From Winogradskyella sp. (GTDB taxonomy: Bacteria > Bacteroidota > Bacteroidia > Flavobacteriales > Flavobacteriaceae): DNA of 64,000 nucleotides. This document shows, piece by piece, positions 9,884 through 19,103 of the stretch. The stretch is taken from contig JAOEWO010000003.1 in the NCBI GenBank assembly GCA_028383925.1, positions 89,437 to 153,436 of the forward strand, in the 5' to 3' direction. Position 1 is the first letter of the stretch, and every line of letters begins with the position of its first letter. A program made the position numbers and the translations under genes. Under the pieces are notes generated by a model. It was not told the origin of the DNA and did not search any database. It saw nothing but the letters and a program-made list of their open reading frames with translations.

Positions 9884-11935
9884 ATGAATAATCTTTTAAA
9901 TAAATGGTACAAGAATCATGCATTAGTATATAAAATACTATTGTTTATAGTAACTACACTTTTCATTGTTTATTTATTTCCTAAAACAGGTAAGTTTAGA
10001 TTTTCGTTTGAAAACGGAAAGCCTTGGCAGTCGGAAGTTTTATTAGCTCCTTTTGATTTTGCTATTAAAAAATCTAAAGATGAAATTGATAAAGAACGTC
10101 GAGACATAGAGGGTAATGCTTCACTTTATTTTGAGATAGACTCTAAAATAAATGAGGATCTAAATTCCGAATTTCTTGAAGGTTTTAATCAGGTATTTAA
10201 AGATACTTTAAGTTTTGGCGGTAAAAATACGGTACTATACGAAAAAGGGAAATCTTTTTTAAATGAACTCTACAGTAATGGTGTCTTAGATTCAGACTAC
10301 AACTACACCAAAGATAGGTCAGTTATTTTAATGGAGTCTAATACGATAAAGAAGCAACTTCAATATGGCGATTTTATTCAAATTAATCAGTTAAGACCAC
10401 TACTTGAAGATTATTTTAATACCTCAGTTTCTGCAGATGATAGAAACAAAATGACATCCTTGTTTTTTGATATTATTAAGCCAAATATTGCACCTAATCT
10501 TAGTGTAACACAAAAAAATCTAGAAGAAAAATTATCTCAAATCTCACTAACTCGTGGTAGTATTGAAAAAGATCAATTAATTATTTCTAAAGGACAAATT
10601 GTAGAAGATGAAGAGTATAATATTTTAAACTCTCTTAAATCTGAGTATGAATCTCAGGTTTGGAACACAGCTAATTATAATTGGGTGTTAGTTGCTTACA
10701 CATTACTTGTTGCTTTAACACTGCTTATGTTGCTGTTGTTTTTAAGAAAATATAGGGTTGAAGTTTTTCTCAATAATACCAAGGTTACTTTTATCTTTTT
10801 CAATATTGCCTTAATGGTATTTTTAAGCACTTTGGTTATAAGCTACAACTCACAGTATATTTATGTTGTACCATTATGTATATTACCATTAGTTCTTAAG
10901 GCCTTTTTTGATGCCAGATTAGGACTTTTTGCACACGTATTAACAGTACTTTTATTAGGTTTTATTGTGCCTAATAGTTATGAGTATATGTTTCTTCAAA
11001 TTATTGCAGGTATTGTGACTATACTTACCGTTTCAGAATTATATAAAAGAGCAAATCTATTTATTTCGGTAGGGCAAATTACCTTTATATATATTATAGC
11101 ATATTTTGCTTTTTTTGTTATACACGAAGGGCAATTAACGGGTTTAAAATGGGAAACATTTGGACTTTTTGTACTCTGTGGTTTGGCCACACTTTTTGTT
11201 CAACCCTTAATTTATATGTATGAAAAGATATTTGGGTTGGTGTCTGATGTGTCTTTATTAGAACTTTCTGATACAAATTCAAAATTACTAAAAGAATTGT
11301 CTAATAGAGCGCCAGGCACATTTCATCACTCTTTAAATGTAGCAAATTTAGCAGAAGCATCTGCAAATGAAATAGGTGCAAACTCCATGCTTATTAGGGT
11401 AGGCGCATTATATCATGATATTGGTAAAATGACAAATCCAACATTTTTTACAGAGAATCAGAGCACAGGTATCAATCCTCACGACGAATTATCCAGCCTA
11501 GAAAGTGCTAAAATTATTATAGGTCACACCTTAAATGGCATTGAAATAGCTAAAAAGAATAATCTGCCAGATCGCGTTATAGATTTTATTAGAACGCATC
11601 ATGGCACAAGTGTAGTGTACTATTTCTATATGAAAGAAAAGGAAATAAACGCAGATATAAATATTGAAGATTTTAGGTATCCTGGTCCAAAACCGTTCAG
11701 TAAAGAAACGGCAATATTAATGATGTGCGATAGTGTAGAAGCAGCCTCAAAGAGTTTAAAAGAGCCAACAACTGTAAAAATTAATGACTTTGTAGAAAAT
11801 ATTATCAATAAGCAAATGGAAAATGGCCAGTTTCTAAATGCAGATATTACATTTAAAGAAATTCAATCTATAAAAAAGGTATTAAAGCATAAGTTGGCTA
11901 ATATTTATCATCTTAGAATAGAGTACCCCGAATAA
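9884..11935 (+). CDS. 7TM-HD cyclic-dinucleotide phosphodiesterase (PgpH-type HDIG protein)
   Basis: A 683-residue membrane protein. One N-terminal transmembrane segment (FIVTTLFIVYLFP region) is followed by an extracytoplasmic domain (about residues 40-260, 7TMR-HD extracellular type), a block of about seven transmembrane segments (about 265-460), and a cytoplasmic HD domain with the HDIG signature (FHHSLNVANLAEAS and LYHDIGKM). Family knowledge: PgpH homologues hydrolyse the second messenger c-di-AMP. I chose the ATG at 9884 over an in-frame TTG at 9878, because the TTG lies directly against the -7 box. A bidirectional terminator follows. The gene is monocistronic. Confidence 0.88.
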   Translation: MNNLLNKWYKNHALVYKILLFIVTTLFIVYLFPKTGKFRFSFENGKPWQSEVLLAPFDFAIKKSKDEIDKERRDIEGNASLYFEIDSKINEDLNSEFLEGFNQVFKDTLSFGGKNTVLYEKGKSFLNELYSNGVLDSDYNYTKDRSVILMESNTIKKQLQYGDFIQINQLRPLLEDYFNTSVSADDRNKMTSLFFDIIKPNIAPNLSVTQKNLEEKLSQISLTRGSIEKDQLIISKGQIVEDEEYNILNSLKSEYESQVWNTANYNWVLVAYTLLVALTLLMLLLFLRKYRVEVFLNNTKVTFIFFNIALMVFLSTLVISYNSQYIYVVPLCILPLVLKAFFDARLGLFAHVLTVLLLGFIVPNSYEYMFLQIIAGIVTILTVSELYKRANLFISVGQITFIYIIAYFAFFVIHEGQLTGLKWETFGLFVLCGLATLFVQPLIYMYEKIFGLVSDVSLLELSDTNSKLLKELSNRAPGTFHHSLNVANLAEASANEIGANSMLIRVGALYHDIGKMTNPTFFTENQSTGINPHDELSSLESAKIIIGHTLNGIEIAKKNNLPDRVIDFIRTHHGTSVVYYFYMKEKEINADINIEDFRYPGPKPFSKETAILMMCDSVEAASKSLKEPTTVKINDFVENIINKQMENGQFLNADITFKEIQSIKKVLKHKLANIYHLRIEYPE

Positions 11936-11957
11936 TCAATATTTTATTTTATAAAAC

Positions 11958-11990
11958 AAAAAAGCCTCAACATTACTGTTAAGGCTTTTT
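11958..11990. terminator. Bidirectional terminator between PgpH-type gene and tRNA cluster
   Basis: The stem AAAAAGCCT (11959-11967) pairs with AGGCTTTTT (11982-11990), and the inner bases TCAACA/TGTTA also pair in part. It terminates the plus-strand gene and the minus-strand tRNA operon; the tRNA-Arg 3' end is 1 bp away. Confidence 0.85.
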
Positions 11991-11991
11991 G

Positions 11992-12065
<74 letters not shown>

Positions 12066-12099
12066 ATTTTACAATGTTATAAATCAACTTTCTGAACCG

Positions 12100-12115
12100 T
12101 CCCGATACATCGGGA
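12100..12115. repeat. Dispersed palindrome TCCCGATACATCGGGA
   Basis: Seven-base arms TCCCGAT/ATCGGGA surround a 2-nt centre. A related palindrome occurs at 23815-23832 in this window. It directly abuts the truncated tRNA copy at 12116, which suggests that it inserted into, or marks the breakpoint of, an older tRNA gene. Confidence 0.6.
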
Positions 12116-12138
12116 TGCTCTATCCAGCTGAGCTATGC
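12116..12138 (-). pseudogene. Truncated tRNA-Arg-like copy (5' portion only)
   Basis: The 23 nt are identical to nucleotides 5-27 of the tRNA-Arg at 11992-12065 (end of acceptor stem plus D arm). The first four acceptor bases are changed and the anticodon and T arms are absent. Where the anticodon arm should begin, the palindrome of 12100-12115 starts. It is a non-functional relic left by duplication, deletion or insertion within the tRNA operon. Confidence 0.75.
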
Positions 12139-12164
12139 AATTATTTAAGAGTAAAACTCTAAAG

Positions 12165-12239
12165 TCGGGGTGGCAGGATTCGAACCTGCGGCCTCCACGT
12201 CCCAAACGTGGCGCGATAACCGGGCTACGCTACACCCCG
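12165..12239 (-). tRNA. tRNA-Pro (anticodon TGG)
   Basis: A 75-nt cloverleaf on the minus strand with acceptor stem CGGGGTG/CACCCCG, anticodon loop TTTGGGA within CCACG/CGTGG, and T arm GGTTCGAATCC. CCA is not encoded. It is the middle gene of the tRNA operon. Confidence 0.95.
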
Positions 12240-12262
12240 AATTGGTTATCATAAAAATATTG

Positions 12263-12346
12263 CGGAGAGACAGGGACTCGAACCCTGGCGACAGTTACCC
12301 GTCGACAGATTAGCAATCTGCTCCATTACCACTCTGGCACCTCTCC
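12263..12346 (-). tRNA. tRNA-Ser (anticodon GCT)
   Basis: An 84-nt class II tRNA on the minus strand with a long variable arm (around GTCGACGGGTAACTGTCGCC). The acceptor stem is GGAGAGG/TCTCTCC, the anticodon loop is TTGCTAA, and the T arm has GGTTCGAGTCC. It is the first gene after the operon promoter. Confidence 0.95.
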
Positions 12347-12381
12347 AATAATTAAAAAGAACGTTCCTTTAAATTCGGTTG

Positions 12382-12412
12382 CAAATGTACCTTTTCATAT
12401 TAAATAACACAA
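12382..12412 (-). promoter_or_regulatory. Promoter of the tRNA Ser-Pro-Arg operon
   Basis: On the minus strand TTG (12412-12410) is followed, after 20 nt, by TACATTTG (12389-12382), an exact TAnnTTTG -7 box. The expected start is about 30 nt before tRNA-Ser. This is the standard housekeeping promoter pattern of Bacteroidota. Confidence 0.75.
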
Positions 12413-12561
12413 CATTTTTTTTTAGTTTTTTATAAAAATCACTACTGTATTTAATCTTAGGGTATTACAATATATTTCTTTACAAAAAAATTAATTTTAT
12501 ACGGTATTTTCATTTTCGTACTTTTAGAATTCATCAATGCTTTCATTTAACAACTTACAAT

Positions 12562-13155
12562 ATGTCTAAATATCAAAAAGATAGAGATTTTACAGATTAT
12601 GTACATGCTAAGTTGGCAGTTCCATTGATTTATAAAGATTTAAACTGGAAAGAAGTAAAACTTAAAAAAGACTATGCCAAATATATAGATATGACAGACG
12701 GTATCGATTATATTTTTAGAAATGGCGATAGCATAATGACAGTGTAAGAGCGCTTTAGAGAGCAAAAATATAAAAGCTACTCCGATTTTACAATCCGTTA
12801 TAGACGCGATAAAAATAAACTTGAAGAGCGTCATAAATCTGAATATTATAAAATGAAAGCGCATTATTTTACTTATGGCATAATAGATAGTACAAAACAT
12901 GAGGTTTCAAACACGTCTAACTTTAGCAAATATGCTATTATAGATTTAAAAAAAGTCTATGAAAAGTTAGATTCTAAAGCCATATTTATTTCAGATAACA
13001 ATAAAAACAAATGTCAAATAGTTGGTGGTAATCGTATTGAATGCCCAGTTAAGTTTAATATAGATGGTTCATCTTCATTTTTTCCAATAGATATTTCTTT
13101 TCTCGTGCAATTATGGGGTGCTGATATGATTATTGCACAAAAAGGATTTTTATAA
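12562..13155 (+). pseudogene. Unrecognised gene interrupted by one in-frame stop codon
   Basis: One continuous frame encodes 197 residues with a single TAA at codon 62 (12745-12747). The first 61 residues (MSKYQKDRDFTDYVHAKLAV, ending DSIMTV) run into ERFREQKYKSYSDFTIRYRR without a frame change, and the rest is open to 13155. A CAA or CAG glutamine codon would restore it by one or two bases. The protein is charged, with no signal peptide or membrane segment, and ends VQLWGADMIIAQKGFL. I do not recognise the family. It sits alone between the tRNA operon and the DNA-ligase operon. Alternatives are a recent pseudogene, a sequencing error, readthrough, or two separately translated halves (an internal ATG lies at 12853). 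Confidence 0.7.
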
Positions 13156-13236
13156 AATTATAATGTTTTTAAAAGCTCAAAATTTAACGTTATTTTACTA
13201 ATTAAAGTTCTGCTTTTTTTATAGCTTACACCAAGT

Positions 13237-14274
13237 ATGACTGTAGAAAAAGAGCTTTTAAAATTCACAAAAAAAGGTGTTTATTGTCCACAAGGAAAAT
13301 TCTATTTAGACCCTTGGCACCCTGTAGATTATGCCGTAATTTCTCATGGGCATGCAGACCATGCACGCTGGGGAATGCAACATTATTTATGCCAAAACGA
13401 TTCTAAAGCAATTTTACAACATCGCCTTGGTGCTGCTATTAAAATTGAAAGTTTAGATTATAATGAGCCTCTTAATATTAACGGTGTAGCGGTTAGTTTT
13501 CATCCTGCTGGGCATGTTATTGGTTCGGCTCAAATTAGATTAGAATATAAAGGGTTTGTGGTCGTGTTTTCGGGAGATTATAAAACACAACCCGATTTTA
13601 TTACAGTGCCTTTTGAGTCTGTTAAATGTCATACATTTATTACAGAAAGCACTTTCGGACTTCCAATATACCATTGGCAAACAGAAAAAGAGCTTCAAGC
13701 AGAGTTACAACAATGGGTTTTGAATAATCAAGCTAACAACAGAACGTCTGTTCTTTTAGGATATTCATTAGGTAAAGCCCAACGCTTAATGTCGCTTTTA
13801 GAAGGTGTAGATACTATGTATGTACATCGTGCTATTCATAATTTAAACGAGGCCATTATAAACTCAGGAATAAAGCTCCCTAAAACAACCTTATTAAGTA
13901 ATGATTTCGATAAAAAAGAACTCCAAAATAAAATAATAATAATGCCACCAGGACTCTTAGGCTCGCGATTGTTGAAACGTGTGCCTAATGCTGCAACAGC
14001 AATTTGCTCGGGTTGGATGCAAATACGAGGAAATAAAAGATGGCAAGCTGTTGATGCAGGTTTTACTGTTAGTGACCACGCGGATTGGAATGGTTTAATT
14101 GCGGCCGTAAAATCGTCTGATGCAGAACAAGTTTATGTAACGCACGGATCTCAAGCTATATTTTCAAAATATCTAAATGAAATTGGTATTAAAGCTAACG
14201 AGCTTAAAACTGAATACGGTGAAGAAGCTATGGTAAAAGCCGAAAATGAATCTGAAACTGTTATTGATTCATGA
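13237..14274 (+). CDS. Ligase-associated DNA exonuclease (metallo-beta-lactamase/beta-CASP type)
   Basis: A 345-residue enzyme of the metallo-beta-lactamase fold resembling SNM1/Artemis nucleases. The zinc-binding signature SHGHADHARWG gives H37, H39, D41 and H42; further ligand regions are PAGHVIGSAQI, FSGDYK and, near the C-terminus, VSDHADWNGL and YVTHGSQ. It is predicted to process DNA ends before ligation. It is the first gene of a four-gene operon; the ligase start codon overlaps its stop by 4 bp (ATGA at 14271-14274). Members of this cluster are named ligase-associated because they always accompany an ATP-dependent ligase. Confidence 0.93.
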   Translation: MTVEKELLKFTKKGVYCPQGKFYLDPWHPVDYAVISHGHADHARWGMQHYLCQNDSKAILQHRLGAAIKIESLDYNEPLNINGVAVSFHPAGHVIGSAQIRLEYKGFVVVFSGDYKTQPDFITVPFESVKCHTFITESTFGLPIYHWQTEKELQAELQQWVLNNQANNRTSVLLGYSLGKAQRLMSLLEGVDTMYVHRAIHNLNEAIINSGIKLPKTTLLSNDFDKKELQNKIIIMPPGLLGSRLLKRVPNAATAICSGWMQIRGNKRWQAVDAGFTVSDHADWNGLIAAVKSSDAEQVYVTHGSQAIFSKYLNEIGIKANELKTEYGEEAMVKAENESETVIDS

Positions 14275-15860
14275 AACAGTTCTCAAACCTCATAAGTGCC
14301 ATAGAAATCACAAATAAAACCAATGCCAAAATAGAGGCATTGGTAGACTATTTTAAAACAGCACCAGATAAAGATAAGCTTTGGCTCATTGCACTATTTA
14401 CGGGTAAGCGACCGTCCAGACCTGTAAAAACTACTTTAATGAAGCAATGGTGCATAGAAATTACCAAATTACCAGAATGGTTGTTTTTAGAAAGTTACAG
14501 TACCGTTGGTGATTTGGGTGAAACTCTTGCTTTGTTATTACCAGAACCCAATCATCAATTAGACCTTTCATTAAGTGAATGGATGTCGCAATTAAAACAG
14601 TTAAAACCAAAAACAGAAGACGAAAAGAAAATCTTCGTTTTAAACGCTTGGTCAGGATTACAACAGCAAGAACGTCTCATATTTAATAAATTAATTGGTG
14701 GTAGTTTTAGAATAGGTGTCTCTAAAAAAACATTAGTAAACGCCTTATCTAAACTCACAGGTATTGACGCTAATCAGCTTATGCACAGTATTATTGGGAA
14801 TTGGGATATAGATTCAATTTCGTTTGATGATTTAATAAATGGGTCGCATATTAATTATGATAATTCAAAACCTTACCCATTTTGCCTAGCTTATGCTTTA
14901 GAAAAGGAAATTAAGGAACTCGGTGATCCAAACGATTGGATTGTTGAACAAAAATGGGATGGTATCCGTGGGCAAATCGTAAAACGGAATAGCGAAATTT
15001 ATATTTGGTCTCGTGGTGAGGATTTAGTAACACAGCAGTTTCCAGAGTTAGTTGACGCTTTTTCAAAATTTGAAGATGATTTTGTAATTGATGGTGAAAT
15101 ATTAGCCATGAAAGATAATGCCATTCTCTTATTTAATGATTTGCAGAAACGTCTTAACCGTAAAAATGTAACCAAGAAATTATTAGAAGACGTACCTGTA
15201 GGTTTTTATGGTTATGATCTTTTGGAGTTTAATTCTGAAGATTTACGCGATAAACCAATGGCTGAACGACGCACTATTCTTGAAAATTTATTTGTGGCAA
15301 TTCCATTTACTGAGCGACTTCAACTATCATTTATCGTAGATTTTAAAAATTGGGCAGACTTATATAAAATCAGAGAAAATTCCAGAGCTTTAAATAGTGA
15401 AGGTTTAATGCTAAAACAGAAAGCATCTTCGTACCATACAGGCCGGAAAAAAGGCGATTGGTGGAAATGGAAGGTAGATCCTCTAACCATTGATGTTGTA
15501 ATGATTTATGCACAAAAGGGCAGTGGTAGACGAAGTTCTAAATACACAGATTATACGTTTGCTGTAAAAAAAGATGATGGATTAGTGACTGTAGCAAAAG
15601 CGTATTCAGGTTTAACAGATAAAGAAATTACCGAGATATCAAAATGGGTGAATAAAAATGCAATTGAAAAATTTGGTCCTGTGAGAACTGTAAAACCAGA
15701 ATTGGTTTTTGAAATCGCTTTTGAAGGTATAGCCCTTAGCAACAGACATAAATCTGGAGTTGCTCTACGTTTTCCTAGAATTGCACGTTGGCGAAAAGAT
15801 AAACCTGCCTCTGAAATTGATACTATTGAAACTGTAAAACAATTAATTACTGCACCTTGA
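14271..15860 (+). CDS. ATP-dependent DNA ligase (ligase-associated repair cluster type)
   Basis: A 529-residue ligase with an N-terminal helical DNA-binding region (about 1-205), a nucleotidyltransferase domain with the lysine that becomes adenylated (K228 in EQKWDGIRG), motif III-like VIDGEILA, and motifs IV-V including EGLMLK and WWKWKVDPL, followed by an OB-fold domain (about 400-529). Bacteria normally replicate with NAD-dependent LigA, so this ATP-dependent enzyme is expected to act in repair. It is translationally coupled on both sides: ATGA overlap with the exonuclease gene and TTGA overlap with the helicase gene. Confidence 0.95.
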   Translation: MKQFSNLISAIEITNKTNAKIEALVDYFKTAPDKDKLWLIALFTGKRPSRPVKTTLMKQWCIEITKLPEWLFLESYSTVGDLGETLALLLPEPNHQLDLSLSEWMSQLKQLKPKTEDEKKIFVLNAWSGLQQQERLIFNKLIGGSFRIGVSKKTLVNALSKLTGIDANQLMHSIIGNWDIDSISFDDLINGSHINYDNSKPYPFCLAYALEKEIKELGDPNDWIVEQKWDGIRGQIVKRNSEIYIWSRGEDLVTQQFPELVDAFSKFEDDFVIDGEILAMKDNAILLFNDLQKRLNRKNVTKKLLEDVPVGFYGYDLLEFNSEDLRDKPMAERRTILENLFVAIPFTERLQLSFIVDFKNWADLYKIRENSRALNSEGLMLKQKASSYHTGRKKGDWWKWKVDPLTIDVVMIYAQKGSGRRSSKYTDYTFAVKKDDGLVTVAKAYSGLTDKEITEISKWVNKNAIEKFGPVRTVKPELVFEIAFEGIALSNRHKSGVALRFPRIARWRKDKPASEIDTIETVKQLITAP

Positions 15861-18310
15861 GTAAATTTAACGATAGCATAGGATTACAGTTAATTACTAA
15901 CTGGATGGCAGAAAAGGGTCAAGCACCATTTCCGTTTCAAGCAAAAACTTGGCAGCGCTATGCTAATGGGTATAGCGGTATGGTGGTTGCACCAACTGGT
16001 TTTGGTAAAACATTTTCGGTTTTTCTAGGTGTGGTTATCGATTATCTTAACCATCCAGAAAACTATCCAAAAGGCTTAAAATTACTTTGGGTTAGTCCAT
16101 TACGTTCATTAGCAAAAGATTTAGCTAAAGCAATGGAACAAGCTGTTAACGAGATTGGCTTAGACTGGTCTATACAAGTGCGTAACGGAGATACACCAAC
16201 AAATGTGCGTCGTAAACAAGAGCGTTTAATGCCAGACGTATTATTAACAACACCAGAGACGATGCATTTGCTGTTTTCCATGAAAAAGAACTCACGTTTT
16301 TTTAAAGGTGTAAAATGTGTTGCAATAGACGAGTGGCATGAGCTTATTGGTAATAAACGAGGCATATTAACCGAACTTGCAATTTCGCAATTAAGAGCCT
16401 ATTCACCAAAACTTCAAATTTGGGGAATTACAGCTACCATTGGTAATTTGGAAGAAGCAAAAGCAGTTTTATTACCATATTCTAAATTAAAAATTACTCA
16501 GGTAAAAGCCAAGCAAAAAAAGAAGATAGATATTATTTCGGTGCTTCCCAACGAAATAGAAGTGTTGCCTTGGGCTGGGCATTTAGGAGGTAAAATGGTA
16601 GATAAAATTTTACCAATTATAGAAGCACACACAACGACGCTCATCTTCACAAATACAAGAGGCCAAGCAGAATTGTGGTATCAATTGCTCTTAAATGCCA
16701 ATCCAGAATTGGCAGGCTTGTTAGCCATACATCATGGTTCTATTAGTAAAGAGCTAAGAAATTGGATAGAAGACAGTATTTCTAGTGGTTATTTAAAAGC
16801 TGTTGTTTGCACGTCGTCTTTAGATTTAGGAGTAGATTTTAAACCCGTAGATTGTGTCATTCAAATTGGATCGGCAAAAGGGATTGCGCGTTTTATGCAA
16901 CGTGCTGGTCGCAGTGGTCACTCACCTTATGAGCGATCTAAAATATATTTTATTCCAACGCACTCTTTAGAATTAGTAGAAGTAGCAGCGTTAAAAGAAG
17001 CGGTAAAACAAGAACAAATTGAAACTAGAGACCCAATGGTTTTAACCTTTGATGTTTTAGTGCAGTTTATGGTAACGTTGGCAGTTGGCATGGGCTTCGA
17101 TTCCCAAAAACTCTTTAATCAAATTAAAGAAACGCATGCGTTTAGTTATATTACAGAAGATGAGTGGCAATGGTGTTTGCATTTTATTACCAAAGGCGGA
17201 AAAACACTTAGTAATTACGAAGAATTTCATAAAGTTATTGAAGATGACGATGGCCTTTATAACGTAAAAAGTCGAAGAATTAGCATGTTACATCGCATGA
17301 ATATTGGTGCAATTGTGAGTGAAGCTAATGTCATGGTAAAGTTCTTTTCTGGCGGTTATATTGGTATGATTGAAGAATTCTTTATTTCAAAATTAAAACC
17401 AGGTGATAGTTTTATTTTAGCTGGTCGTATTTTAGAATTGGTAAAATTAAAAGACATGACGGTTTTAGTAAAACGAAGTAAAGCAAAAAAGGCAGTTTCG
17501 CCAAGTTGGATGGGTGGCCGATTACCCTTAACCTCGCATTTAAGTCATTTTTTAAGATTAAAACTATCAGATGCTTTAGAGCCAGGTCGTTTAGAAAAAG
17601 AATTACGGTTTTTAAACCCATTAATTTTGAGGCAAGCGAAATATTCACATATTCCCAAAGCAGATGAATTTTTAATAGAATTAATTGAAACTAAAGATGG
17701 CCATCATGTATTTATGTACCCTTTTGAAGGCAGATTGGTTCACGAGGTGTTTTCAGCATTAATGGCGTATCGTTTAAGTAAGCTAAAGCCTTTAACATTT
17801 ACAATCGCCATGAACGATTATGGTTTTGAATTATTGAGCGATCAACCCATTCCGATTTCAGAAGAAAATATTACGTTGTTATTGAGTAAAGAGAATTTGA
17901 TGGATGATGTTATAGCAAGTATAAATGCGTCTGAAATGGCATCACGAAAATTTAGAGATATTGCAGTTATTGCAGGTTTAGTAGTGCAAACACAACCAGG
18001 AACCCGAAAAAATAATAAAAGTTTACAATCGTCTTCTGGTCTTATATTTAGGGTCTTAGAAGATTATGAAAAAGATAATTTATTGTTGCGTCAGGCTTAT
18101 TCAGAAGTATTTAATCAACAATTAGAAGAGGTAAGATTACAAGCTGCTTTTGAGCGTATATCCAAAAGTAAAATTATAATTAAACATGCTAAATCATTTA
18201 CACCATTAAGTTTTCCTTTAAAGGTAGATAGTTTGCGTGGCACTATGAGTAATGAAAATTTAGATAAACGCATACAGCGTATAAAGAACCAAGCTTTTAA
18301 GATTGACTAA
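15857..18310 (+). CDS. Ligase-associated DExH-box helicase (Lhr-like)
   Basis: An 817-residue superfamily 2 helicase of the Lhr type. It has a Walker A motif APTGFGKT (K51), a Walker B DEWH box (158-161), motif III-like GITATIGN, and a helicase C-terminal domain with TSSLDLGVDF and QRAGRSGHS; an Lhr-type C-terminal extension fills the remaining half. It probably unwinds or remodels DNA for the exonuclease and ligase of the same operon. The likely start is a TTG at 15857 that overlaps the ligase stop (TTGA). The next in-frame ATG is 16 codons downstream and would remove sequence before the first helix (SIGLQLITNWM), so I prefer TTG. Confidence 0.94.
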   Translation: MSKFNDSIGLQLITNWMAEKGQAPFPFQAKTWQRYANGYSGMVVAPTGFGKTFSVFLGVVIDYLNHPENYPKGLKLLWVSPLRSLAKDLAKAMEQAVNEIGLDWSIQVRNGDTPTNVRRKQERLMPDVLLTTPETMHLLFSMKKNSRFFKGVKCVAIDEWHELIGNKRGILTELAISQLRAYSPKLQIWGITATIGNLEEAKAVLLPYSKLKITQVKAKQKKKIDIISVLPNEIEVLPWAGHLGGKMVDKILPIIEAHTTTLIFTNTRGQAELWYQLLLNANPELAGLLAIHHGSISKELRNWIEDSISSGYLKAVVCTSSLDLGVDFKPVDCVIQIGSAKGIARFMQRAGRSGHSPYERSKIYFIPTHSLELVEVAALKEAVKQEQIETRDPMVLTFDVLVQFMVTLAVGMGFDSQKLFNQIKETHAFSYITEDEWQWCLHFITKGGKTLSNYEEFHKVIEDDDGLYNVKSRRISMLHRMNIGAIVSEANVMVKFFSGGYIGMIEEFFISKLKPGDSFILAGRILELVKLKDMTVLVKRSKAKKAVSPSWMGGRLPLTSHLSHFLRLKLSDALEPGRLEKELRFLNPLILRQAKYSHIPKADEFLIELIETKDGHHVFMYPFEGRLVHEVFSALMAYRLSKLKPLTFTIAMNDYGFELLSDQPIPISEENITLLLSKENLMDDVIASINASEMASRKFRDIAVIAGLVVQTQPGTRKNNKSLQSSSGLIFRVLEDYEKDNLLLRQAYSEVFNQQLEEVRLQAAFERISKSKIIIKHAKSFTPLSFPLKVDSLRGTMSNENLDKRIQRIKNQAFKID

Positions 18311-18957
18311 TGATTATAGCAGAAGAACATATTAAAGTAAAAGGTGAAATTTTGGTATTAACCAATCATCGTGCTATATATTGGAAACGAGAAAATGCGT
18401 TAATACTGTCAGATATTCATATTGGTAAAACAGGACATTTTAAAAAGCACGGTATCCCAATGCCAGATGCTATTCTTCAAAAAGATTTAGAACGTTTAAA
18501 AGCTTTAATAGTTCACTTTAAAGCTAAAAAATTAGTAGTTGTTGGAGATTTGTTTCATGCCGAAGCTAATAAGGATATGAGTACTTTTAAATCATGGTTA
18601 GTTCAATTTGAAAACTTAAAAATTATATTGATTAAAGGTAACCACGACCGATTGTCTAAGCAGCTTATGTCTGATTTTAATTTTCAAGTTGAAACAGAAT
18701 TAGAACTTTCTCCCTTTTTATTAGTGCATGAACATTTAGAACAGCATAACGAAGAGTTTACAATTTCAGGGCATACACATCCTGGCGTTTTAATTAAAGG
18801 AAAGGGCAGGCAAAGAATAAAATTACCGTGCTATCAGGTTACAAATAAGCAGATTATATTACCTGCTTTTAGTTTGTTTACAGGATTAAATGCTAGGTCA
18901 GAACCTAAAAATGTAGCGGCTTATGCCTTTACTGAAACCTCTATTTTTAAACTTTAG
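18310..18957 (+). CDS. pdeM: Ligase-associated DNA damage response endonuclease PdeM (metallophosphoesterase)
   Basis: A 215-residue calcineurin-like metallophosphoesterase. Metal-ligand motifs are in the expected order: SDIH (D35, H37), GDLFH (D81, H84), GNHD (N112, H113, D114), VHEH (about 140-143) and GHTH (H156, H158). PdeM is the fourth conserved member of the ligase-associated DNA-damage cluster and is proposed to cut or trim nucleic-acid ends. Its ATG shares one base with the helicase stop (TAATG), completing an operon without intergenic gaps. Confidence 0.92.
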   Translation: MIIAEEHIKVKGEILVLTNHRAIYWKRENALILSDIHIGKTGHFKKHGIPMPDAILQKDLERLKALIVHFKAKKLVVVGDLFHAEANKDMSTFKSWLVQFENLKIILIKGNHDRLSKQLMSDFNFQVETELELSPFLLVHEHLEQHNEEFTISGHTHPGVLIKGKGRQRIKLPCYQVTNKQIILPAFSLFTGLNARSEPKNVAAYAFTETSIFKL

Positions 18958-19103
18958 TCTTTTTTTCGATAGAGAGAAGTATGAGCGATGATAAACGTAA
19001 GTTAAGTAAAGCGAAAACACGCAAGTTGTTATTTAATAGGGTTTTGCTCTTTATGTGAGCTGTAATACTGTTTAGTGACAGTCAATATAGAAATCCAAAT
19101 AGA

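Noticed and set aside
18981..19058. 25-codon frame MSDDKRKLSKAKTRKLLF... after pdeM with AGAGAGAAG before its ATG
   Set aside because: Too short and without recognisable family; basic composition could be chance in AT-rich spacer, and Bacteroidota do not rely on Shine-Dalgarno-like purines.
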